From: Amylostereum areolatum
Taxonomy: Eukaryota > Basidiomycota > Agaricomycetes > Russulales > Stereaceae
DNA: 64,000 nt
NCBI GenBank assembly: GCA_012932865.1
Contig: SAXG01000092.1
Span: 1 to 64,000 of the forward strand
Direction: 5' to 3'
In this document: positions 44,846 to 57,159 of the stretch, piece by piece
Numbering within the stretch: the stretch's first letter is position 1
Layout of the letters: the number at the start of each line of letters is the position of its first letter
Notes under the pieces: generated by a model
Seen by the model: only the letters and a program-made list of their open reading frames with translations
The model's database searches: none
What the model was told of the DNA's origin: nothing
Translations under genes and position numbers: made by a program

Positions 44846-47299
44846 TCATTCCCCCCGCAATTTGTCGCGCACACGCATCAACGAACGTCCGAGTTGGTCC
44901 CCAGCCTCTGCACCACCGTTTCTCGAGCTATAACCCTTCCAGTAATAGTATACAAGCTTCATATGGCCTGTCATGAGGAGCGTGCGTTGTGCGTGCTCAT
45001 TTTGAGTGAACTTGAGGTAATTGACCTCGTCCATCTTCTATGTCTTTCTGGTCAATCAAGAATATGGATCAAGCCAGTGGCACAGGCGTACCCACCTTTT
45101 CGATTAGAACCTGCTTCCAATCAACCCTCACATGATCGTCATTGCGGAAGCTAATGTTCTCCGCGTCGTGAGTAGACCTAGAGTCACACATCCGTATTGA
45201 TTCTGCGATGTCCGGCCTGTGCGGGAGGAACCTCATCGCCTCGAAGAGATGGCTCGCCGTGGGGTAGACCTTCCCATCGTACGACACCGCGTCTTGTGAC
45301 GAGAGATCAAAGGTTCCTGCGATCATTTCTCTCTTTCCGAAACAGAGGGGTACTTCCAAGGGAGAGGCCAGAGACGACACGGCGGACTTGATTTCATCTG
45401 GGTCCGATTGCCATCGGAGCTCGTCCACGAGCGTCATGATACGCGCGAGGTATGCGTCCACAGGCGCAACTCTTTTATCATTATCACCCTTCAAAAACTC
45501 CCCTGTGAGATCTGGAACAATCTTGTCGACCTCCAATGTCTGCAAGCGATATCCGCTAGCGGCTCGCGACGACAACACCTGACACACAAGCGCGGCGGAA
45601 GAGGCACCAGTTTCGCCGTTATGTGCTTGGGGGACAGCAAAGTCGATTTGGAAGAGATGCAATGATTGAAGGATGGGCCAAAACGGGGGTGACGAATGCA
45701 CCATCTGTGCGTCAATGCCATCTTGTGGGGACATGGTGTGTGCCTGAAGCATCCTGATTGCCCTTCGGTAATTGCATCGCCTGTTAGAGAGATGGATGGA
45801 ACGACAGTGAGGAAAAACGGAGAAGATCTGCCTCCAAACCGCATCGTTGTACTCTCTCTCCAGCCACAAATCCAAGGAGCTGATTTCTTCCAGCTGGAAC
45901 GAATCACAGAGAAAGCTACAGAGTTCCCCTAGCTCTGTGTCTGTGTGAGTGCATGGAAATTCCAGGCTGTAGAAAGCGCCATGTTCAGGTCGCCACGAGA
46001 GGGTCGGATCGGCGCCGATGTCGACTGATATGATATCCCCCCGGTGCCCCCTGGTGGCCGACAAGAAGAGCCACTTTGGCCGGAAACGAGCTCCCGCGTG
46101 AGCTGCTGTACACGATAACAGGGTCCTGATTGTTTGTAAAGCGAGCTGGTATTCGGGAAGCGTACCCCGATTGTTGTCTGCAGCCTGAAAGTCAAGTCGC
46201 CATCTTACACGGCAAGTTGGAGGAAAACGTAGGAGGGAGAGCAGGGTTGAGATATGATGCATGCTCCGGTCATAGATGCGTATTTCTTCGAGCAGGGGTA
46301 GATCCGCGATACCCTGGCCCTCTGCTTGGACGGATGGCATCCAGGATGATATATATAGGCGTCGTAAGCGCGCCGAGAGGCGCATAATTTCGGAGAAGTG
46401 CGTTATGGGGGGGAGAAATGATGCGTCGGCGTGACGGTTCTCCAGTTCGAGCTCTTCTATCGACGACGGCGTTTTGCAGGGAGTATAGCAATTTTTGAAT
46501 ATGCACGCTCGTAATCGCGGAGCTATGAAGGGCCTTTCCATACTGCAGAAAAACTTCGGTAGACTGTTGCCGTGGTGGGGAGGGCTATATTGAATGGCCA
46601 GTTCCTCTAACTCTGGGGATGCTTCCTGACATAGGGCGTTGAAGAAAGCGTTGACATCGTCCAGGCTTGTACCGAGATAAACGCTGATTCTCTTCGCCCG
46701 GTGGAGGTGTTGAATAACGGTATCAAAACTAGCTGGCATATGCGCAGGAGAGCGAAGGGAAAGGGGTGCCGTTCCTGCGCGGTGAAGAATCGTCTGCGAG
46801 ACGGATTCTTTAGAAAAGGACATAACGTGCTCCGCCCACACAGTCGCATAACCGAGGACGATATAACGCCATCGTTGGCATACGTGACTGGCGATAATCC
46901 AAGGGAAAATAGAGGTTCTTGGAAGGCCTATATTCTCGGGAGGGGATGACGAGGATAACGTGAAGATGCGAACCAGGATCTCTCCGGGAATAAAGGATAT
47001 CGGAGCACTGCGGTTGCGTCGCGTCAACACGGCGACGGTTAACTGGGCGAGCCGCTGCAACTCCAGATCGAGACCATCGCTGAGTTTGTGTTTCGTAACA
47101 GATGCTATTCCTCCTTGTAAGATGCTATCCGTCTCCGAAAGGTGCTCCTGTGCAAGATCGAACCACGTCGTCTTCCGTCTAATACAGGGGATGAGCCACG
47201 CTGTCTCGGCACACTATACGCAGATCAGGGGAATGAGACTCACGAAGTGCCTTCCACAGCTTCATCGCCGTGACTTATCTTCAAGTCTAACGATTCCAT
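44846..47299 (-). CDS. F-box/LRR protein with C-terminal NADAR domain, copy iv
   Basis: Exon 1 is 47299-47244 (MESLDLKISHGDE), exon 2 is 47178-45096 and exon 3 is 45037-44846; introns are 65 and 58 nt. Exon 2 begins with TWFDLAQEHLSETDSI, then the F-box (ISFIPGEILVRIFTL ... VCQRWRYIVLGY), a leucine-rich middle, and NADAR (SYDGKVYPTASHLFEAMRF). Exon 3 gives LKFTQNEHAQRTLLMTGH and the final helix GRSLMRVRDKLR. It is the most diverged of the four copies and is fully open, so function has probably been kept. The 58-nt intron, not a multiple of three, proves splicing at the NADAR site. Predicted role: SCF adaptor with an ADP-ribose-related domain. Confidence 0.85.
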
Positions 47300-47897
47300 G
47301 TCTGGATCTCTCGGGCGGCGCCACAGGCGACGAAGAGTCGGCGTGTCAGGTCGCGGTCCAGCGGCGTGCTAGTGATCGATTGCGATATGCGTTCCGAGAC
47401 TTGAACTTGAGCTTGAGTACTTGAGTCTCGACAAGGTCCTGGGGACGACTGGAATGACCCGTGGATAGTAAGATCTTGACAGAGAGCGTCGCCACTGGAG
47501 GAAAATATCGTTGAGGTTGTGTACAAATGATGGATGGACAGATGATAGTAGTACGCAAGTAGCCAGTTGCTGAGTTAACGTTAATGTTGTTCCGAACGCT
47601 GATCACGTGCCCTTAACTCTGACACCGAGCGGACGCTGGACACACTCAAGTCTCCTGTGTTCGCCCAAGGTTTCGAACCAAGCGATGCATCCTCAGAGAT
47701 ACCCCGAAGTCGATGAGAAGTGGGCCGAAAGCATATGAATCTCCACGAACACACAACACTCACAAATACAAAACAGCAAGGAACACTTGTACACGCGAAT
47801 ACAACCGGTATACCAATCTGCGTTGTCCTCCTCGATCGTCCAGCGGCGCACTGCCTGACGATCTTCCCCTTCTTCACGAGGCGACGGTCAAATAACT
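47300..47897. other. Intergenic: promoter of copy iv and 3' flank of GLC8
   Basis: No gene is seen. Short plus-strand ORFs are without support. Confidence 0.45.
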
Positions 47898-49098
47898 TCA
47901 GCCTTTCATCACCCCGTTCACCTTTGGATGACTCGGGATCGGCGGGACTGGCGGGACTCCGCCGCGCCCGCGTCCGTTGGGCTGATCGTCCTCGTCCATG
48001 GCATCGCCCGTGTCTTCCTCGTCGTCATCCTCTTCGTCTAGGAGTGCCTGTGCTCGCTGCGAGGATGTCAAAGGGCACGTTAGCGATAGGAACAGAGCCA
48101 CGAGGACGGTGGAAGACGGGCGCAGGGAGATGGGGGGAGATATAGCGGAAAAGGCGTCGATATCGATGATGAGATGGGGCGATCGTCGTGCGGTGGTGGG
48201 TTCGGGAGGTGGAGAGGTGGAGGTGACGCACCTTCATGGCTTCTGCTTCGTTGGAGTAGTGTCTCCCACGCGCGCGGACAAACGCGGCATGTTTCGCGGC
48301 AGCTAGAATATGGTGAGAGCAGCGTCAGAATGCGCGGTGACCCCAGAGGGGACAGTGCAAAGGGCGGCGTTGAAGAGCAGCGGGTGCAGAGGTGAATGGG
48401 AAGAGCGGTGCAGATGAAAGGATGAACTCACTCTCGGGATCCATCTCCTCGTCTTCCTCGACTTCTCCGCCCTCCCTCGCGCCGACGACGATGAAATCGC
48501 CCTTGGCATCGCTCGGGAGGGTGAAGGATGTGCTCCGACTGGAGCTCCTGCTGCTCGAGCGTGCATTGCTGGAAACGCTTGGTCTGCGCGAGGATGGACC
48601 GGATTGTGGGGGCGAGGTGTTGTCGAAGGAGGGCTCTGTGGGAGAGGCGACGGGGGAGGCGGCGAGGGGGTGATCGGAGGCGAGCGAGAACGCGGGGATG
48701 TCTGTTGGCGGGGTCAGGAGACGTGTTAAGAGATGATGAGGATATCGCGTACCGCCCTCGATCTCATCAAGCTCGGCGTTGTAGCGGACGTAGGGCGTCT
48801 TCGGCTCCGTGATCTTCATCTGGCTGTCCTTCTGCAGCTCCGTCAGCGCCAGGTTCTCCTCGTCCCATTGCAAGCTATGCGGCACACTACATTAGTCAGT
48901 CCTCGAATAACGTACCGAGGCTTAGACATACTGTTGACCGGGAGTTCCAGGTGCAGGAGACGCTGGGAGTGTGGGCGCTGGGGTGGGTGCGTTCTTGAGA
49001 ATGCCCTTGGGTTTGACGGACGTGGATGGCGCGCGGCTGGGCAGTCCGGGGTGGGTAGAGCTCGTCGGCGCCATCGTAGGTTCAGGTGCTTCGGACAT
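47898..49098 (-). CDS. GLC8: Protein phosphatase inhibitor 2 (IPP-2/Glc8)
   Basis: ATG 49098 ([14 protein letters not shown]). Five exons; stop at 47898-47900. The family motifs occur in order: KPKGILKN (PP1-binding region, exon 1), [12 protein letters not shown] and [12 protein letters not shown] (exon 2), a Ser-rich linker with [15 protein letters not shown], an acidic [12 protein letters not shown], and [21 protein letters not shown] (the HYN-type region), then an acidic tail. Introns fit GT/AG and join in frame, e.g. the one near 48928-48871. IPP-2 binds and regulates type-1 protein phosphatase; the TP site in EPKTPY is the GSK3-type control position in the family. Confidence 0.88.
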
Positions 49099-49584
49099 GG
49101 TGGATGACGGCTGCGATCGAGGTGGATGGTGGGCGGGAGCGTGGGGGATGGCGGGCGCGGTGAGCAGAGACAAGTTCGGGATAAGAACAAGGCGTGGGAG
49201 AGTGGTACTATAAGTGGCAGTGCCGGTGCTTCCAGCCTCCTCGACCAGTATTAGTCCTCGACTTTGCTCGTCCCCTGTCGTTGCTGTGCCACAACAAAAC
49301 TTCAGGTCATCACGAAAGGTAAAATACGTGCATTGTATTGCGATCTCTCCTAGCCGCCACACTCGCTGACGATATACATTGATTTGCAGCATCACGCACG
49401 CGGCACCACGCGCGTGTTGAACATATTGAGGACTCGGACTAATACCATCGTGCATGTATCGGAGCCTTTATGAAATTTGGTCCAGGATTAGAATTCTCTG
49501 TTACTGGTACTGAACGTACTAAACAGCCAAGCGTCTCATTATGTTAGGTAGGTCTGTTACTATGGCTGCAAGGTCGACTTTCTC
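49099..49584. other. Upstream of GLC8
   Basis: It holds the GLC8 promoter. A TATAAG-like minus-strand sequence near 49208 is present but unproven. No other gene is seen. Confidence 0.4.
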
Positions 49585-49592
49585 GCTCGAGA

Positions 49593-50268
49593 CTAGGGTC
49601 TCGTAAATAAGTCCCGACCGACTTTCTTACAGCTGTTATTTACTCGGGCCCTTTGGGGTACTTATTAACAGCTGTTAATAACAGTTACTAACAATCTGTT
49701 AATAACTGTTAAATACTGTCTATTTTTTACTGTAACTATGTTTTTTACTGTAAATAATGGTAAATTAGTCCGACCAGTTTGCCCTGCGCCGTGGGAGATG
49801 GCTCCTGGGCTTTATCTGGAACACGGGGGGGTGTCTGACAAAAAATCAAGAAGAGTGAACGAAGCCGGGTTAGCTTCGACCTCAGGAAGGAGATCATGAA
49901 GTCTGTTGTTGACTCCAAGTTGACTCGGACTGCTGGCACAGTGGGTGCCGCTCGTGTAGAATTACGCCCCGCCGTGTCATCATCCTTGCCGCTCTGGGTT
50001 GTTCAGGAGAGTTCGGAGCTCCTCGAAGAGGCTTGTAGGCATGTCGCGACTCGCGAGGGACGGCGCGATGTCCAGTCAGTATGCCGGCGTCGCAAATATA
50101 GCTCCGGTCACTGAGCTCGAAGGCTCTCAATGGCTGCACTTTCTTACACTTTCTAACAGGCCGACCTCAGCCCCCCCTGTAAGTATCTGTTATTAACTGT
50201 TATTAACTGTTAGTAACTACCACTTTCTAACAGCTGTTAATAACAGGTGACTTTTTTACGAGACCCTA
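49593..50268. mobile_element. Non-autonomous hAT-like element (676 bp)
   Basis: The ends are inverted: TAGGGTCTCGTAAATAAGTC on the left, and the same with one change (AAAAAAGTC) on the right. The 8-bp direct repeat CTCGAGAC flanks it (49585-49592 and 50269-50276). Next to both ends are AT-rich palindromic motifs such as TAACAGCTGTTA and repeats of TAATAACAG/TAACTGTTA. There is no transposase ORF. The 8-bp duplication points to the hAT superfamily. Confidence 0.85.
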
Positions 50269-50276
50269 CTCGAGAC

Positions 50277-51567
50277 GTCACCACAGCCTTGTTCCTCCTC
50301 AGACTGTCCAACCCTGCGCCCTTCCCAGGAGCCTGCCCTCCCTGTCCGCTCAAAGCTTTTGAACGCTGCAAAAGAAGACGTGTCGCAACCGACGGCAACC
50401 CCCAAAGCACGGCGGCCGAGATGGTGCACAGCGGCCGAAAATCAGGTTCGACCTTTTCCGTCCAGGATTCCAGGAAGAAGGTGACTGACTGAAAGTAAGA
50501 TCATTTTTGACTGTTAACTCTCCAGAACGGACAGGGACAACAGAACCCTGGTCGAAAATCCGGAAAGGGAGTGAAGATGTCATTCTTAAGCTTACCCTTG
50601 TGCGTTCCCCCCATCTCGTTCCCTGATGCTTTACTAATTCGAGGGTGTGTAGACCGGTCTGTTTGGTGCCACAGTCTCCGCGTCCACTGAAAAGAACTAG
50701 GGAAGGCCTTCGAGTTGGTCCGTACGACACGACAACTTATGCGCTCGTTGCGCTCGCCACCTTCGGCTCTCCGATCCACCAACTCCCGTTCAATTTTTTC
50801 ACACCCACCACTTCACCACTATTCTCACCGTAAGTAACCTGGCTCTTCAGCCTCTGCTTGAGGATCGCCGCCACGATCACACAGATGTGTTCCCGCTTCT
50901 ACGTTCAACCCAGAACCGACAGTCGCTAAAGGGAACCCGTTGATCTCAAACGCTGCCATGTGGCAGAGGTGCTCGCACCCGGATCCCTCTCTTCACATGC
51001 ACATACGCGGCCGTCTTTATTTTCTTCATAGGCTTTTTCGTGCTCTTGTGGTCGCTCGACGCGGTTGGGTCGTTCCGAAATGCTGTTAACGCTTGCCCCA
51101 TTCTTACGTGCGCGGGTTGGGGTGTCCCGCTCAACTTTACTTCGAGACCGCGGTAGCTTTCCTGGATCTCTACCGCTGTCTCCACTGCGTCCACCATTAC
51201 CATGTACTCAACGTTTAAGTTCGATGGACTGGGACTTTGTGAAGGAGCGACTCTAGCCTCGACGTATACATAAATCGATGGCCCGGTTGAGAAATGAGTC
51301 GAATATAGACCCGAATTGATGCAAGTAGATACCTGGGCAGCTGCAAGGTGCAGCCACAGCAGTAGTGGTGCCGGTACTTACTTGGTGGTGTATCATCGTA
51401 GATTATGCTTCCGACCAAGACGAGAACGATGACCGAGCCCGTATTTAGAAAGTTGTTCCCATCACGAGGGCTGCGGCGGCACAGGGGGCGGGCATCAAAC
51501 GCGCCTTCAAGTCGATCATCCCGACAATTCGAATGCGCGCTCACCGTCGTTGTCATCCTCCACCGCC
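50277..51567. other. Intergenic, no supported gene
   Basis: Between the hAT-like element and the DUF6535 gene. Several short ORFs overlap on both strands; none has a domain or a clear splice chain. Confidence 0.4.
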
Positions 51568-54491
51568 ATGGTCCGCCGTCTGCCAGCGGCAGGCATACGT
51601 GCCGCCCTTCGATGGCAGCGCATCTCTCAACAACCGCTTCGCGTCGACCGAGCCTGGATGAAGAACCTCAAGTTTCCCATCAAACAAAACCCCATCGGTG
51701 CGTCGCTCGCCATTCTCTCCGTCCACTGTGCCGATTTCAACGGTCCTCGTTCCCCCAGATGAGCCCCAGTCCACGCGCGCGGCGAACATATGGTCGTCGT
51801 ACTTGAGCCATGCCAACAAGCTCGACAACGATCTCGTCGAAAGGTGGAAGGGAGACATGGACGGGATTCTCATTTTTGTGCGTCTTCTTCCTTTTCCCCA
51901 TCAAAATGCGAGTTTGACCCCATGAAAAGTCGGGTCTGTTCTCAGCCGTCGTCACCGCTTTCATTGTCGAGACGTACAAGCTCCTCCAACCCGATAACAC
52001 GCAAGCCGCCGCGGACCTCCTCATACGCGTCGTCGCTGCGCTCGAAAACTCCGCCGCAGCCACGGTGGCGTCCACGGTATCTATCGACAGCCCTCCTGGC
52101 ATCACAATATCTCTCTGGATCAACTGCCTGTGGTTCATTAGCCTCGTTTTCTCCCTGAGCTGTGCCCTCGTCGCCACGCTCGTTCAACAATGGTCCCGCG
52201 AGTACCTCCAGAGCACCGAGCGGCGCGCATCCCTCACCCAACGAGCCCGGTTCCGCGCATATTTTGCAAAGGGCGTAGAACGATTTGGCGCGGAACTTCT
52301 CGTGGGCTGCATCCCTCTCCTCCTCCACTTTTCCGTCCTCCTCTTCATCGTCGGCCTCGTCCTTTTCGCCTTCACGGTCAACAACGTAGTCGCGTACGTC
52401 AACCTGGCCGTGGCCATTCTCGTTGGCCTCGCGTACGGGTTTCTCACCTTGATGCCCGTGTTCGTGTACGCGTGCCCGTACAAGACACCGCTGTCTAACA
52501 TGATCCAACGCACCATCAATACCATCCGCTCGACGCTAAGCGCCAGGTCGAGTTTCACAGGGCCAGTAAAACGGTTACCGGTCGACGATCTACTCTCCAA
52601 TGACGACACCGCGAGCGGGCTTGAAATGGACAAGGATATCATCCAATGGACGATGGACACCTGGACGGACGACCACGACCTCACCGACTCAAATCTCGAG
52701 GCGCTGTTCGGCGCGCTCCCGGACGTGGTCCAACCCGTGCGGCAGAAGGGCCTGATCGACGAAGCCGTGGCGGTCGTGCAGGCGCTCCTGTTCGAAGGCT
52801 CCAAAGTCGGACACGAGATCCCGCGCCTGCTCCGAACGTGCACGGGCAGGATCAAGTTCGACCCTCTCCTCCCATGGCAGGCGACGCGCGCCGACTCGTG
52901 CATGCGCGCCCTGCTGCTGCTCGCCAAGCTTGTCGGGAGCGAGCAGCCCCCACTCACGTTCAGGACCGAGGTCGCGGAGCGCTGCCTGTACCCCGCCTTC
53001 GAAGACGCGGCCATGGTGGCGCAGTCCGACAACGTGGGCAACCTCGGCGTGCGCAGGGTCGCTTCGCACTGCCTGATCCTCCTGCTCGGCCTCGTCCTCC
53101 GCCACTACCGCGACTGCCTGAAGAAGATCGAGGCCGACGTCGGGGAGTCGACGACGGTGTTTTCGCAGGCCATCCGCGTGGACGTGCGCGAGCTCTTCCG
53201 CATCCGCAACAGGCTCAACGTCATCATCCAGCCCTACGTCACCACCGTCGTCCGCAACGGGAAGCACATGTACATCCCGCCGGACAGCCCGCTTCGGATC
53301 CTCGCCGACCAGCTCGCCTCGGACGAGGTCGACGACCCCGGCTTTGCGGACGTCGACGACCTCCGGTCGTTCGTGCAGCAGCAGCTGGTCCAGGTCAAGG
53401 ACGCGTACCATCTCTTCCACCTTACGGCCGGGATGATGGCCGTGCGCGAGGCGGGCCTGTTTCCGGATCGCGTGGCGGAGGAGGAGGATACGTTCGAGGC
53501 GGCATCCACCCCGCTCAACTGGGAGGAACCTTCGAAGTACGACGAGGAAGGACCCATCGTGAACGCCCTGCGCGGCATGCTTTACCTTCCGGCGGACGAA
53601 CCTTCTGTTGAACCTATGGCTAGCGGGTCCCATGACTTTGAGGACGTTCAAGACCTACCCTTTCGGCCGTCGCCAACACCATCCACAGACTCGGCGGAGC
53701 AAGAACCACCTATCGCACAGCTCAACCCGGATCCCGCTCATTCCAGCATTCACGCCTCGCCCGTTGGCTACGAAACGTCTCTCCACGGATCCGAGTCAAG
53801 CCTCGCTTCCCTCGTTGCTCCAGTTCTCATCACGGACGACCCCTCCGACCTGAGCGCGTACGACGAGCGGAGGCGGGCACCTATCAGGAAGGAAAGCACC
53901 TGGACGACGGACTCGAACCTGTCGATGTTGTCTTGGGAGTGGGGATACTCCGGGCGCTCGAGAGCCGTGGGTCCTTCGGTGCCGTCGAGTCTCCCACCGC
54001 CCTCAGAAACGAATACACCCGTCTTGCCACCCACGCCGTACGAACCACCGCACGCTGCCGGCTATCCCGCCGTCGCCGCCGCCCATCGCCCCGAACTGCG
54101 TCGCGCTGGGTTCTGGGACTTCTTCAACGACACCCCGGAGGCCGTGACCAGGATCGTGCAGAAGAATCTGGCGATATTTCGGCGGGTGGAGGTGACGGGG
54201 CGGGGAGAGGAAGATGATCGAGAGGAAGGAGGGAGGAAGGCCGAGGAGGAAGGCCAGGGCGAGCCGACGACGTCTGGCCAGGAGGACGGGGAAGGGCGGG
54301 AGAGCGTCGTGGAGGACTCTCGGGCACGGGTGCACTGGGCTCGTCTGGCGAAGAGTGTGCGTGTCGAGTCCTCCTTCGCGGGTGGGCGTTCGAAGTCTGG
54401 CATTGGCCGGGGGAAGGAGGATGAGAAGGGCGAGGATGGAGAGAAAGCTGTAACCGGGCCGTACGCTGATGGGGGTGACGAGATGGTGTAG
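51568..54491 (+). CDS. DUF6535 membrane protein
   Basis: ATG 51568 (MVRRLPAAGIRAALRW). The first intron (GTGCGT...CCCCAG) lies near 51696-51760 and joins KQNPI to DEPQSTRAANIW. The second lies near 51878-51930 and joins DGILIF to SGLFSAVVTAFIVE. The motifs ERWKGDMDGILIFSGLFSAV, SYKLLQ-like TYKLLQPD, and SLVFSLSCALVATLVQQWSREYL are the DUF6535 signature. Four membrane segments are seen: about 51931-51985, 52100-52180, 52290-52375 and 52385-52470. A long cytosolic part and an acidic, charged C-terminus end at TAG 54489-54491. Such proteins are expanded in agaricomycetes; their function is unknown. Confidence 0.85.
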
Positions 54492-55148
54492 CGGTTTTGG
54501 TCTGTCTGCCTTGAATCTTGTTGGACGATGGACGTTTACTCTACGTACTTTGTTTAGGATAAGCGATGTCCCTCTTTCGTCGTGGGTAATCGAGGCCTGG
54601 GACTGCGCGGTGGTTGGGTCCGACTTGCCTGACAAGTTAGTCATAGGGTTGACTCCACTCACGCACTCCAGCCTCCATGTCGCGAATTGTCCGCGAGAAC
54701 CTCAGGCTCTTCTTTCACGGCATGGTCCCGAAAGCGCTTCTTGAATTGTTCAAGGGCGCATTATGGTCACAGTACAGCTTTTACACAGATAACGACGCGT
54801 GTTTGCGTGAAACAAAGAAACAAAGCAGAACGCTCGAAAGGACGAACTGGGGGAAAGTTTTCTGGCTTTGTTCTGGAAGACAAGGTTCTTTCCTCGAGGT
54901 CACCGTCTATGTCAACGATGTCGCCGCGGGTATTTAAGCCAGGAGATGAACACGCTCAACGTGATTTACGCGCACGCAAGGCTACGCTACTGGCAAGTTC
55001 CGACTATGGCTTCGTCGTCGACATCAGCGAAGTCCAGTGATCTGGCGTGCCGTCCTACTGCTCCTAGACTCACAAGGTGCGCTCGTATCTTGCTCGTCCT
55101 CGCCAGTAATCTCATCCACCTACGTTACACAGTTCTGTCGGTGTCTCC
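54492..55148. other. Intergenic, upstream of an F-box gene
   Basis: No gene is seen; a CGGGTATTTAAGCC stretch near 54926-54940 could act as a TATA-type element. Confidence 0.4.
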
Positions 55149-56981
55149 ATGCACAACTTGGACGTGCCTCAGGCTCTCACTCGGGGTGACTCCGTCGGCG
55201 CGCCGCTCTCTTCGAACCGCCCACCGATCTTCCGCCTTCCAGTTGAAACGGTTGCAGACATCATACTTACCGTCGTGGACGCTTTACCTGTTCTCAAGCT
55301 GTCTCCGCAATCACGAGAACAGCTCGGGTGGATCAAACTCACTCACATCTGCCGTTTATGGCGCGCGATCGCACTCGGTATGCCGCTTCTTTGGGCCACA
55401 AAAATGTGTAGTATACTTTGGTATTCGTTCGCCGCAGCCGAGGTCATTCTTCCCCGGTGCAAGGAGGCCCCACTCGAGATTGCAGTCTACGATTACCACG
55501 ATTTGCAAGATCGGGACGCTCTGCACCAGTTCTGGCTCCGTCACCTGGGGCGTGCTCAACACCTTGTGGTCGTTTTAAGCGAGAAGACGTACATCAATGC
55601 ATGGGCCTCGGCGTTATCCAAACACGAATTCCCCTTCCTCAAAACACTCGCCTTTGACCTACTAGACTGCGAAGCAGAGGAAGGAGTTCCTCAATTCGTC
55701 CAAATATTAGATGGCAGTATCCCGCCTCCCAGTGCTCCGAAGCTACAAGACCTTCATCTCGACGGTGTATTCATTCCATGGAACACTGCCTCATTGACCG
55801 AGGTCTATATCGAGCGTCACCCCTATATGCCTCTCCAAGCCATCCCCAAAGCCTCCCAGTTCCTCGATTTCCTTTCCCAGAACCCGTATCTCAAGTCCCT
55901 CCGCACCTCGATGGTACCAGGTTTTCCAGGCTCGCAGTCGAAAGATACAGTTATTATCGACCTCCCGTACCTCGACGAGCTCATGCTTTGCGACGATGAT
56001 CTCGCACCTTGCCTCTCGTTGTTCCAGCGAATCAATATGCCCTCGACCGCGTCGATCTCGATCACTCTGAAGCGTTGGGCTTGTGTCACAGTCGATGCAC
56101 ACGTTCCTGATATGCGGACCTTCACCGAAGCCCTGAGCGCGCACATCTCCAGGGCAGACTGCCTTCGGTCGCTTTCCATCGTCGAAAACGAAGAATTCAT
56201 TGCATTCAGACTTGCCTCGGATCTCTGTTTCAATGCGCCCGAGCAAGGCATGTTTCATGATTACACCCCACGCTCGTACTCCACGGTCGAACTTGCCATC
56301 GACGCGGAGTCAGTAGGCTGGTCACAGGTCCCTTCGAGATGCTGTTCGCTGGAGATACTCAATGTTCTCCGAGCGAGGATTGATTTGTCCGGCCTCGAAG
56401 CATTATCACTTCGATCCGTCGAGGTTTCATCTGAAGGCCGACTATTTTCCCAGGAGCAAGAGGAGTGGGTGTCTGCCTTGTGTACGCTCAAGTCCGTGCA
56501 CACCCTCGCATTACAACAAGCTGCCTGCGATGATCCCGTTTTTATGGGGGCATTTTGTTCCCCACCGCACGCGGTCATCGGCATGTCCTACCCCCAGTCC
56601 CCGCTCGTCCTCCCCAAATTACGAACCTTACGACTGAAGGTGGACAGCAGCGAACGGGATCCATTCTCCCCCGAAGGGGCGTTGGCGTCTTCCTTGATGC
56701 ATCGCACCGTCATGGGACAGATCATGCGTAAGGTGGAGCTGGATATTCGGGATACAGCAAAGTCTGTTGAAGAGGTCAGGGCTATGATATTGCGAGCGGA
56801 CAGGTGGATAGCGGCGGAGAACCTGCGTCCGTGTCTTCCAGAAGGATGCGAGGTGTACCTGTGGGGAGTGTTGATTGATCAGTGGCAGTCTGGATGCGAT
56901 CGTCCAACCTTGACTGAGGTTGTGCTTTCGCAATTTGGATACAGCCGTGAGAGACGTATGTTACTATATGGCGCATTATAG
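55149..56981 (+). CDS. F-box protein, 610 aa, single exon
   Basis: One uninterrupted frame from ATG 55149 (MHNLDVPQ) to a stop at 56979-56981. The F-box at about residues 29-75 reads IFRLPVETVADIILTVVD ... LTHICRLWRAIALGMPLLW, with the W-R pair usual at the end of agaricomycete F-boxes. A long leucine-rich region follows without a recognised second domain. The role inferred is SCF adaptor. The gene is convergent with the F-box gene at 57160-58812. Confidence 0.85.
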   Translation: MHNLDVPQALTRGDSVGAPLSSNRPPIFRLPVETVADIILTVVDALPVLKLSPQSREQLGWIKLTHICRLWRAIALGMPLLWATKMCSILWYSFAAAEVILPRCKEAPLEIAVYDYHDLQDRDALHQFWLRHLGRAQHLVVVLSEKTYINAWASALSKHEFPFLKTLAFDLLDCEAEEGVPQFVQILDGSIPPPSAPKLQDLHLDGVFIPWNTASLTEVYIERHPYMPLQAIPKASQFLDFLSQNPYLKSLRTSMVPGFPGSQSKDTVIIDLPYLDELMLCDDDLAPCLSLFQRINMPSTASISITLKRWACVTVDAHVPDMRTFTEALSAHISRADCLRSLSIVENEEFIAFRLASDLCFNAPEQGMFHDYTPRSYSTVELAIDAESVGWSQVPSRCCSLEILNVLRARIDLSGLEALSLRSVEVSSEGRLFSQEQEEWVSALCTLKSVHTLALQQAACDDPVFMGAFCSPPHAVIGMSYPQSPLVLPKLRTLRLKVDSSERDPFSPEGALASSLMHRTVMGQIMRKVELDIRDTAKSVEEVRAMILRADRWIAAENLRPCLPEGCEVYLWGVLIDQWQSGCDRPTLTEVVLSQFGYSRERRMLLYGAL

Positions 56982-57159
56982 GCGCACGTATCGTGCTGGT
57001 ACATAGTACGCAAGTAGTATAACCGCATGGGCGGCAATTCGATAACAACAGCTCCTATTTGAACCATACACACTCTAGGCCACGGTATATGTATAGCGAC
57101 TAGAGACCCTGACTCTCTCAAGATCTCATATACATAAGTACCGTGCCCGTGGCAGGAGC

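Noticed and set aside
52646..53651. Two 320-codon ORFs on both strands inside the DUF6535 gene
   Set aside because: Shadows of the 808-codon frame, which carries the membrane segments and joins the upstream exons.
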